Below are positions 1 through 5,197 of a stretch of 5,197 nt of DNA, one piece after another. Below the pieces are notes generated by a model. That model was not told the DNA's origin. It saw only the letters and a list, made by a program, of their open reading frames with translations, and did not search any database. The stretch is from an uncultured Coprococcus sp. (lineage in GTDB: Bacteria; Bacillota; Clostridia; Lachnospirales; Lachnospiraceae): NCBI GenBank assembly GCA_900548315.1, contig URJU01000147.1, forward strand, positions 1 through 5,197. The letters run 5' to 3'. A program made the translations under genes and the position numbers. Every line of letters starts with the position of its first letter. Position 1 is the stretch's first letter.

Positions 1-1
1 G

Positions 2-733
2 GATATCAAAAATATAAATGTGGCAAAGTTTGATGGTGTTGTGAAAGCTGTGAAGGATGGGGATGCAGACTACGGAGTTCTGCCTATAGAGAATTCTTCA
101 GCCGGATTTGTAAATGGAATATATGATATGGTCGGCAGCAGCGGTCTTACCATAGTCGGAGGCGATGAGGTCAAGGTTGCCCATATGCTGATGGGACTTC
201 CGGATGCAGAGATATCAGATATAAAGACTGTGTACTCTCATCCACAGGGACTTATGCAGTGCAGTGAGTTTCTGGAGGCTTGCGGGTACGCCCAGTGCCC
301 TGCTGCCAACACTGCGGTCGGTGCAGTGAAGGTGAGGGATGACGGGGACAGATCACAGGCGGCGATAGCCAGCGCGCTGGCAGCGGATATATATGGGCTT
401 AAGATACTCAGGGATGACATAGTCAACAATGAGAACAATACGACCAGATTCATCATACTCTCAAAGAGAAAAGAATATGTGAAGACGTCGAAGAATATAT
501 CCATATGCTTTTCGCTGCCGCATGAGAGTGGAACACTCTACAGCATACTTGGGCATATAAAGCATGATGGACTCAACATGACAAGCATAGAGTCGAGACC
601 TCTCAGGGGCAGAAAATGGGAATATTCATTCTTTATAACTCTTGAGGGAAGTCTGATGGATGCGGCTGCGATAGATGCACTTGAAAGAATAGCAAAGGAT
701 TCAATGGATTTTAAGATCATAGGAACGTATTGA
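2..733 (+). CDS. pheA: Prephenate dehydratase, 3' part (5' end outside window)
   Basis: Converts prephenate to phenylpyruvate in phenylalanine biosynthesis (cytoplasmic). The reading frame is open from base 2 and gives 243 visible residues. A GTG at base 20 is not a credible start: it lies inside the conserved catalytic domain, has no ribosome binding site, and the family's N-terminal glycine-rich segment is missing upstream. Counting from that GTG codon, visible motifs are GVLPIENS (about 19-26), YSHPQ (72-76), the catalytic TTRF motif (141-144), and a C-terminal ACT domain from about 157 to the end. The ACT domain has HESGTL (168-173) and the ESRP motif (191-194), which in this family binds phenylalanine for feedback inhibition. 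Whether a chorismate mutase domain precedes it (a bifunctional P-protein) cannot be seen. The gap to the next start is 27 nt with no terminator, so co-transcription with the ppx-like gene is likely. Confidence 0.96.
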   Translation, partial: DIKNINVAKFDGVVKAVKDGDADYGVLPIENSSAGFVNGIYDMVGSSGLTIVGGDEVKVAHMLMGLPDAEISDIKTVYSHPQGLMQCSEFLEACGYAQCPAANTAVGAVKVRDDGDRSQAAIASALAADIYGLKILRDDIVNNENNTTRFIILSKRKEYVKTSKNISICFSLPHESGTLYSILGHIKHDGLNMTSIESRPLRGRKWEYSFFITLEGSLMDAAAIDALERIAKDSMDFKIIGTY

Positions 734-746
734 TATATTATTTAAC

Positions 747-752
747 AGGAGG
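747..752 (+). promoter_or_regulatory. Ribosome binding site that fixes the ppx-like gene start
   Basis: AGGAGG lies 8 nt before the ATG at 761, which is ideal spacing. An in-frame GTG at 752 overlaps this Shine-Dalgarno sequence and has no site of its own, so the ATG at 761 is the chosen start. Confidence 0.9.
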
Positions 753-760
753 TGGGGAAA

Positions 761-2293
761 ATGGCAAATAAAATATTTGCCGCCATCGATGTGGGGTCCA
801 ACGAGTTGTCAATGAAGATATATGAGATAACTCCGAAAAAAGGGGCGAAGGAGATCGATTATGTCAACAGTACAGTTGAACTCGGAAGCGATACCTACAA
901 CAGTGGCAAGATCACAGAGGAATCAACAGTGAAGGTGTGCGAGATACTGAACAAGTTCCGCAGAAAGATGAAAGAGTATGATGTGCGTGATTATAAGGCG
1001 TATGCATCTTCTGCCGTGCGTGAGGCGGAGAACTCAGTCATGGTTCTTGAGAGGATAAAACAGCACACAGGCGTCGACGTTACGGTGCTCAGCAATTCGG
1101 AACAGAGGTTTATGAATTACAAGGCCTGCGCTGCAAAGTACAGATTTGGACAGGAGGAGACCAAGAACAGAGCTCTGCTCGATATCGGTGCGGGAAGTCT
1201 CCAGATATCCATATTTGACAAGCAGAATCTCATACAGACACAGAATCTTCCGATAGGAGCAGTGAGGATCAGAGACTATCTTGCAAAATATGGTGCCGAC
1301 ACGGTTGCCCTTGAGAATATCATGGAGGAGTTTGTGTCGAATTTCATAGAGGAGTTCAGAAATCTCTTTATAAACGACAAGGATATAAAGAGCATCATAG
1401 CGATCGGCGATGGAATTGCGAACCTGAAGAAGGTCGGACCTGAGCTGAAGATTGTGGACAAGATCACAAGAGACCAGTTCAGAGTTCTCTACCACAAGGT
1501 TGTTGAGACCACTCCGGAGATCCTCTCTGAAAAGTATGGGGTCCCGTATGAGAGGGCAACGCTCATGCTGCCTATGGCGATCATATACCAGTCATTTCTG
1601 GACAATTCAAGGGCGGAGGACATAATAACCCCTGATGTAACCTTCTGTGACGGTATAGTTGCCGATTACATGGATAAGCATGGAACACTGCTTATAGATA
1701 AGGATTTTGACGAGGACATCATAGCGTCCGCCAACAGCATAGCAAAGAAGTACAAGGTCAACAGAAGACATACACAGAACGTAATGCAGAATGCCCTTGA
1801 TATATTTGACTCATTCAAGGTCATACACGGACTTGGAAAGCGTGAGAGACTGCAGCTCCAGATAGCAGCTATGCTCCACAGCTGCGGTAAGTTTGTGAAT
1901 ATGAACGAGGGAACAATGATGTCATATCATATAATCATGTCCACTGAGATACTTGGGCTGTCACATAAGGAGAGGGAGGAGATAGCAAATATCGTAAAGT
2001 TCAATGAGTATTATCTCCCATCTCAGACAAAGGCACAGGTATCGCTGATGACTGCGGATTATATGAAGGTGGCAAAGCTCACATCCATACTGAGGATTGC
2101 GGATGTGCTGGACAAGAGCCATAGACAGAAGATAGAGAATATGAAGTTTAACTGTAAGGACAGCGTACTCACCATGACGGTCGATACGTTGAATGACATA
2201 ACACTTGAGGCCGGGGTATTCAGGACAAAGACAGAACTTTTCAGAAAGGTCTTTGGCGTGAAACCTGTGCTTAAGCAGAAAAGGGGGCTGTAA
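761..2293 (+). CDS. Divergent Ppx/GppA-family protein with C-terminal HD-like domain
   Basis: 510 residues, close to the length of E. coli Ppx (513). The family hydrolyses polyphosphate or pppGpp using an actin-like ATPase fold. Visible in order: phosphate-1 motif AAIDVGSNELSM (7-18), YASSAVREA (81-89), SNSEQRF (111-117), phosphate-2-like DIGAGSLQ (141-148), IAIGDG (213-218), CDGIVADY (296-303), then an HD-like domain from about 320 with MLHSCGK (371-377) and LRIADVLDKS (444-453). Aligned by eye to E. coli Ppx, Q115 sits where catalytic Glu121 is expected and Q148 where Glu150 is expected; Asp143 is kept as D141. The HD pair reads H373-S374, the usual YH is FN (414-415), and the LREG motif reads IVAD. 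Family membership is clear from the phosphate motifs and from the ppk1 neighbour. Catalytic activity is not assured: it could be a polyphosphatase with altered chemistry, or a sensor or regulator. The stop lies 3 nt before ppk1, so translational coupling is likely. Confidence 0.88.
   Translation: MANKIFAAIDVGSNELSMKIYEITPKKGAKEIDYVNSTVELGSDTYNSGKITEESTVKVCEILNKFRRKMKEYDVRDYKAYASSAVREAENSVMVLERIKQHTGVDVTVLSNSEQRFMNYKACAAKYRFGQEETKNRALLDIGAGSLQISIFDKQNLIQTQNLPIGAVRIRDYLAKYGADTVALENIMEEFVSNFIEEFRNLFINDKDIKSIIAIGDGIANLKKVGPELKIVDKITRDQFRVLYHKVVETTPEILSEKYGVPYERATLMLPMAIIYQSFLDNSRAEDIITPDVTFCDGIVADYMDKHGTLLIDKDFDEDIIASANSIAKKYKVNRRHTQNVMQNALDIFDSFKVIHGLGKRERLQLQIAAMLHSCGKFVNMNEGTMMSYHIIMSTEILGLSHKEREEIANIVKFNEYYLPSQTKAQVSLMTADYMKVAKLTSILRIADVLDKSHRQKIENMKFNCKDSVLTMTVDTLNDITLEAGVFRTKTELFRKVFGVKPVLKQKRGL
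2282..2287 (+). promoter_or_regulatory. ppk1 ribosome binding site inside the ppx-like gene
   Basis: AGGGGG lies 9 nt before the ppk1 ATG and sits within the last codons of the upstream gene. Ribosomes finishing the ppx-like gene therefore clear or occupy this site, which favours translational coupling. Confidence 0.7.
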
Positions 2294-2296
2294 TAT

Positions 2297-4432
2297 ATGG
2301 CAGATAAGAATCCGATTTTTTATAACAGAGAGCTCAGCTGGCTGGAGTTTGACAAGAGATGTCTTTCCGAAGCGAAAGACAAGACTATACCGTTGTTTGA
2401 GAGGATAAAGTTTCTCAGCATTACAGCATCCAATCTGGATGAATTCTTTATGGTCAGGATCGCATCTCTGACAGATATGGTGCATGCGGGATACACCAAG
2501 AAGGATATTGCGGGCATGACACCGCAGGAGCAGCTTGATGCCCTTCATGTGAGCACAAAGGAATTCATGAAGAACCAGTACCAGACGCTTAACAGATCAC
2601 TCATCCCTCAGCTTGCACAGAATGGATTGAAGCTTGTAAGACATTACGAGGATCTCACACCGAAGCAGGCAAAGTATGTGGATAAATATTTTGAGAAGGA
2701 TGTGTATCCGGTCCTCACACCTATGGCGGTCGACTCATCCAGACCATTTCCGCTTGTGCGAAATAAATCGCTGAACATCGGTGCGCTTATATATGATAAG
2801 AAGAAAGATGTAACCGATATAGCCACGGTTCAGGTGCCGTCAGTGCTGCCTAGGATAGTGAAACTGCCATCGGAGGAGAAGGATGTCACCGAGATCATAC
2901 TTCTCGAGGAGGTTATCGAGAAGAATCTTGACAAATTGTTCCTGAGCTATGATATAGTATGCGCATATCCGTACAGGATCATGAGAAATGCAGACTTCTC
3001 CATAGACGAGGAGGAGACAGCGGATCTTTTGAAGGAGATAGAAAAGCAGCTCAAGCAGAGACAGTGGGGCGAGGTCATCCGTCTTGAGGTGGATGAGGCT
3101 ATGGACAAGAAACTCCTGAAGGAACTCAAGAATCACCTCGGAGTAGATGACGAAGTCGTGTACAAGATAAATGGACCTCTTGATCTCACGTTCCTCATGA
3201 AGGCAAATGGCATAGAAGGATTTGAACATCTCAAGTATCCAAAGTACAAGCCTCAGCCGGTACCGGGGATGGGCGATTACAGCCATATATTTGACAGGAT
3301 AAGAAAGGGAGACATACTGCTGTTCCATCCATATTATGAGTTTACACCTGTCATAGAATTTATCAGACAGGCGGCAAATGACCCGGATGTCCTGGCGATA
3401 AAACAGACACTCTACCGTGTCAGCGGCAATTCACCTATCATAGCAGCACTTGCTCAGGCAGCAGAAAATGGCAAGCAGGTTACGGTTCTCGTGGAGCTTA
3501 AGGCCAGATTTGATGAGGAGAACAATATTGCATGGGCAAAGAAACTTGAGCAGGCCGGTTGCCACGTAATATATGGTCTGGTCGGTTTGAAGACGCATTC
3601 CAAGATCGCTCTCGTTGTGAGACGTGAGGAGGATGGAATCAAGAGATATGTTCACCTTGGAACAGGAAACTACAATGATCAGACGGCAAAACTCTACACA
3701 GATATGGGCCTTCTCACATGCAGTGATGCCATAGGAGAGGATGCCACTGCGGTGTTTAACATGCTGTCAGGATACTCAGAGCCGAAGAAGTGGAATAAGC
3801 TTGCGGTTGCACCTATATGGCTGAAGGACAAATTCCTCATGCTGATAGGACGTGAGGCGGAGAATGCAAGACAGGGCAAGAAGGCGAGGATAGTTGCCAA
3901 GATGAACAGTCTGTGTGATCCGGTTATCATGAACGCGCTCTATGATGCGTCAAAGGCAGGGGTGAAGATAGATCTGATAGTCAGAGGAATATGTTGTATC
4001 AAGGCAGGAGTGCCAGGGCTTTCTGAGAATATTTCAGTCAGGTCGATAGTGGGAAATTATCTTGAACACTCAAGAATATTCTATTTCTACAATGACGGAT
4101 TTGAGGATATATACATGGGAAGTGCTGACTGGATGCCTAGAAACCTTGACAAGAGAGTGGAGATCACTTTCCCGGTTGAGGATCCGGGACTCAAGACAAA
4201 GGTGAAGGAGATACTCCAGGTACAGCTGGCAGACACCCTCAAAGCACATATCATGCAGCCTGACGGGTCATATGTGAAACAGGATCTCAGGGGAAAGACC
4301 AGACTTGATTCACAGATGTATTTCGTGAAGAAAGCACAGGCAGGACAGGAGATAGATGATGATGTGGAGAACACAAGGGTGTTCATACCTATAGAATCCC
4401 GCGAGGATGAAACAGACTCACAGACAGAGTGA
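2297..4432 (+). CDS. ppk1: Polyphosphate kinase 1
   Basis: Reversibly polymerises the gamma-phosphate of ATP into inorganic polyphosphate through a phosphohistidine intermediate. 711 residues and complete; E. coli PPK1 has 688. Visible features: N-terminal NRELSWLEFD (10-19); SNLDEFFMVR (45-54), whose Asn46 matches the ATP-contacting Asn45 of E. coli; TLYRV with R374 and ARFDEENN with R404, matching the Mg/phosphate-site Arg375 and Arg405; KTHSK with H434, matching the autophosphorylated His435; LEHSR with H591, matching His592; and SADWMPRNLDKR (609-620) in the second phospholipase-D-like domain. All key residues are present, so the enzyme is predicted active. The last 30 or so residues form an acidic, probably disordered tail. 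The gene begins 3 nt after the ppx-like stop. No clear intrinsic terminator follows; the infC promoter starts 30 bp downstream. Confidence 0.98.
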   Translation: MADKNPIFYNRELSWLEFDKRCLSEAKDKTIPLFERIKFLSITASNLDEFFMVRIASLTDMVHAGYTKKDIAGMTPQEQLDALHVSTKEFMKNQYQTLNRSLIPQLAQNGLKLVRHYEDLTPKQAKYVDKYFEKDVYPVLTPMAVDSSRPFPLVRNKSLNIGALIYDKKKDVTDIATVQVPSVLPRIVKLPSEEKDVTEIILLEEVIEKNLDKLFLSYDIVCAYPYRIMRNADFSIDEEETADLLKEIEKQLKQRQWGEVIRLEVDEAMDKKLLKELKNHLGVDDEVVYKINGPLDLTFLMKANGIEGFEHLKYPKYKPQPVPGMGDYSHIFDRIRKGDILLFHPYYEFTPVIEFIRQAANDPDVLAIKQTLYRVSGNSPIIAALAQAAENGKQVTVLVELKARFDEENNIAWAKKLEQAGCHVIYGLVGLKTHSKIALVVRREEDGIKRYVHLGTGNYNDQTAKLYTDMGLLTCSDAIGEDATAVFNMLSGYSEPKKWNKLAVAPIWLKDKFLMLIGREAENARQGKKARIVAKMNSLCDPVIMNALYDASKAGVKIDLIVRGICCIKAGVPGLSENISVRSIVGNYLEHSRIFYFYNDGFEDIYMGSADWMPRNLDKRVEITFPVEDPGLKTKVKEILQVQLADTLKAHIMQPDGSYVKQDLRGKTRLDSQMYFVKKAQAGQEIDDDVENTRVFIPIESREDETDSQTE

Positions 4433-4436
4433 GAAA

Positions 4437-4462
4437 TGATTTTTTATGCAAATAAAAAAATA
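4437..4462 (+). promoter_or_regulatory. A/T-rich UP-like element upstream of the infC promoter
   Basis: A nearly pure A/T stretch directly upstream of the -35 box, with a T6 run (4440-4445) and an A7 run (4454-4460). Such tracts bind the RNA polymerase alpha C-terminal domain and are typical of strong ribosomal and translation-factor promoters. The two runs form an imperfect inverted repeat. The element occupies nearly all of the space after the ppk1 stop. Confidence 0.6.
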
Positions 4463-4491
4463 TTGACATAGCACTGCGGATATGGTATTCT
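4463..4491 (+). promoter_or_regulatory. Strong sigma-A promoter for infC
   Basis: Perfect -35 box TTGACA (4463-4468), a 17-bp spacer, then -10 box TATTCT (4486-4491, 4 of 6 consensus bases, with the key first two and final T kept). The TGG just before the -10 box (4483-4485) is an extended -10 (TGn) element. Transcription is expected to start near 4498, giving a leader of about 255 nt ahead of infC. Confidence 0.88.
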
Positions 4492-4651
4492 ACCATTGCT
4501 GTGTGAAACAGTGAACATAGAAGCAGAGTATCCGCTCTCACCTCAGCATGACAGATCATTCGGATCGCAGATTATATTTCATGTCTCGGGTAAATAAATT
4601 AGCTTAGAAGAATTGTCAGGCTCAGCCTGTATTTTGAATATGCTTTTTATT

Positions 4652-4686
4652 AAGAAAGTGGATAGTTTGTTCTATCCACTTTTCTT
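4652..4686 (+). terminator. Intrinsic terminator within the infC leader
   Basis: A perfect 11-bp stem, 4655-4665 with 4672-4682, closes a 6-nt loop (TTTGTT). It is flanked by A-rich sequence on the 5' side and TTTTCTT (4680-4686) on the 3' side, so the stem can extend slightly with a wobble or bulge. It lies after the infC promoter and about 70 nt before the infC start, so it must be regulated or leaky for infC to be expressed; that is why it is read as an attenuator. It could also stop transcripts running through from ppk1, which has no clear terminator of its own. Confidence 0.82.
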
Positions 4687-4740
4687 ATGTTATGAGAGTG
4701 GCTTACAATAGCAGCTTGTAATACGAAATTTTAAAAATGT

Positions 4741-4746
4741 GGAGGT
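4741..4746 (+). promoter_or_regulatory. Ribosome binding site that selects the ATT start of infC
   Basis: GGAGGT, a near-perfect Shine-Dalgarno sequence, lies 8 nt before ATT at 4755 and 20 nt before the first ATG at 4767. An in-frame TAG at 4746-4748 blocks any start further upstream. Confidence 0.9.
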
Positions 4747-4754
4747 AGAGAGTC

Positions 4755-5197
4755 ATTAGCGATTTAATGATCAACGAACAGATTAGAGACAGAGAGGTAC
4801 GACTCATCGGAGAAGATGGTCAGCTTATAGGAATCATGTCATCTAGAGATGCATTCAAGATGGCACAGGATGCAGGACTTGATCTTGTCAAGATAGCCCC
4901 TAAAGCTCAGCCACCAGTATGTAAGATCGTAGATTATGGAAAGTACCGCTACGAGCAGGCTAGAAAAGAAAAAGAGGCCAAGAAAAAGCAGAAGACGATG
5001 GAAGTTAAAGAGGTAAGACTTTCACCAAACATTGATTCGAATGATCTTAACACCAAGATCAATCAGGCGAGAAAGTTCCTTGAGCATGGAGACAAGGTTA
5101 AGGTTACTCTGAGATTCAGAGGAAGAGAGCTTGCACATGTGGAGCAGTCCAAGGTTATCCTCGACAATTTTGCAGAGAAACTTGCAGAGATAGCTGT
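4755..5197 (+). CDS. infC: Translation initiation factor IF-3 (3' end outside window, ATT start)
   Basis: IF3 binds the 30S subunit, prevents premature 50S joining and checks the start codon and initiator tRNA. 147 complete codons are visible; the family is about 170-180 residues, so roughly 25-30 C-terminal residues are missing. Counting the ATT codon as residue 1: the N-domain carries MINEQIRDREVRLI (5-18), DLVKIAP (43-49) and PPVCKIVDYGKYRYE (53-67); a lysine-rich helical linker spans about 71-80; the C-domain carries EVRLSPNID (86-94), HGDKVKVTLRFRGRELAH (111-128), with the usual RGREMAH reading RGRELAH. The ATT start is chosen from ribosome binding site spacing, an in-frame stop just upstream, and the family's known AUU start codon. 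The ATG at 4767 would remove only four residues but is badly spaced. rpmI and rplT would be expected downstream. Confidence 0.97.
   Translation, partial: MSDLMINEQIRDREVRLIGEDGQLIGIMSSRDAFKMAQDAGLDLVKIAPKAQPPVCKIVDYGKYRYEQARKEKEAKKKQKTMEVKEVRLSPNIDSNDLNTKINQARKFLEHGDKVKVTLRFRGRELAHVEQSKVILDNFAEKLAEIA

Larger units (their letters stand above)
4498..4754 (+). promoter_or_regulatory. Structured 5' leader of infC, probable L20-type attenuator
   Basis: A long untranslated leader between a strong promoter and infC, containing a terminator hairpin. Hairpins seen by eye: 4499-4511 (CTGT/ACAG); 4525-4538 (AGAG/CTCT, loop TATCCG); 4554-4566 (GATC/GATC); 4617-4629 (CAGGC/GCCTG, 3-nt loop); the terminator at 4655-4682; and 4703-4721 (TTACAA/TTGTAA) between terminator and ribosome binding site. 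Bases 4529-4536, which include the second hairpin's loop, can form 8 pairs (one G-U) with 4657-4664, the terminator's 5' arm. That gives mutually exclusive antiterminator and terminator states. In Bacillota, infC-rpmI-rplT operons are known to be attenuated by ribosomal protein L20 through such leaders. The L20 assignment rests on gene context and architecture; I could not match a covariance model. Confidence 0.65.

Noticed and set aside
20..22. GTG as a true start for pheA
   Set aside because: The frame is open to the window edge, the position falls inside the conserved catalytic domain, and there is no ribosome binding site.
752..754. GTG as an alternative start of the ppx-like gene
   Set aside because: It overlaps the Shine-Dalgarno sequence and has none of its own; the ATG at 761 is ideally spaced.
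1961..2548. Long minus-strand open frame (also at 1034-1495 and 2840-3328)
   Set aside because: These are antisense to clearly recognised genes, have no family resemblance or convincing ribosome binding sites, and are shadows of the coding strand.
4439..4461. A/T-only inverted repeat after ppk1 as a terminator for the polyphosphate operon
   Set aside because: The arms are pure A/T and imperfect, with no G/C pairs, and they overlap the infC promoter's upstream element. Better read as an UP-like element.
4548..4607. A 19-codon ORF in the infC leader (ATG at 4548, TAG at 4605), considered as a leader peptide
   Set aside because: There is no Shine-Dalgarno sequence before it, no run of regulatory codons, and it overlaps a hairpin. 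Not supported beyond chance.
4767..4769. ATG as the infC start
   Set aside because: It is 20 nt from the only good Shine-Dalgarno sequence, whereas the in-frame ATT at 4755 is at 8 nt and fits the family's known AUU start.

Overview
The window looks like chromosomal core DNA from a Gram-positive anaerobe of the class Clostridia, most likely family Lachnospiraceae. The basis is moderate GC, heavy use of ATA (Ile) and AGA/AGG (Arg) codons, strong GGAGG-type ribosome binding sites, and proteins that resemble that family as I remember it. No genus is claimed. There are no mobile elements, CRISPR arrays, tRNAs or rRNAs. All supported genes lie on the + strand.

Layout: (1) 2-733, the 3' part of a prephenate dehydratase gene (pheA), with the end of its catalytic domain and a complete ACT domain. 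(2) 761-2293, a divergent Ppx/GppA-type protein with a C-terminal HD-like domain. (3) 2297-4432, a complete polyphosphate kinase (ppk1), 3 nt after the previous stop. (4) 4433-4754, a 322-bp non-coding region with a strong promoter (TTGACA, 17 bp, TATTCT, extended -10), a structured leader of about 255 nt and an intrinsic terminator hairpin. (5) 4755 to the window end, infC (initiation factor IF3), which starts at an ATT codon and is cut off by the window edge.

How they work together: pheA, the ppx-like gene and ppk1 are closely spaced with no terminator between them, so they are probably co-transcribed. The ppx-like/ppk1 pair forms a polyphosphate module: PPK1 makes polyphosphate, and the Ppx-like protein would be expected to degrade or sense it. 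By eye, however, the Ppx-like protein has Gln where two catalytic Glu residues are expected, and its HD motif is degenerate, so its activity is an open question. infC has its own promoter. Its leader has the layout of a ribosomal-protein (L20-type) attenuator: a hairpin loop near the 5' end can pair with the terminator's 5' arm about 120 nt downstream. The AUU start codon adds the classic IF3 translational autoregulation.

This is largely a conserved housekeeping region, and I see no evidence of a wholly new system. The points most worth checking are the substituted Ppx-like protein and the infC leader.
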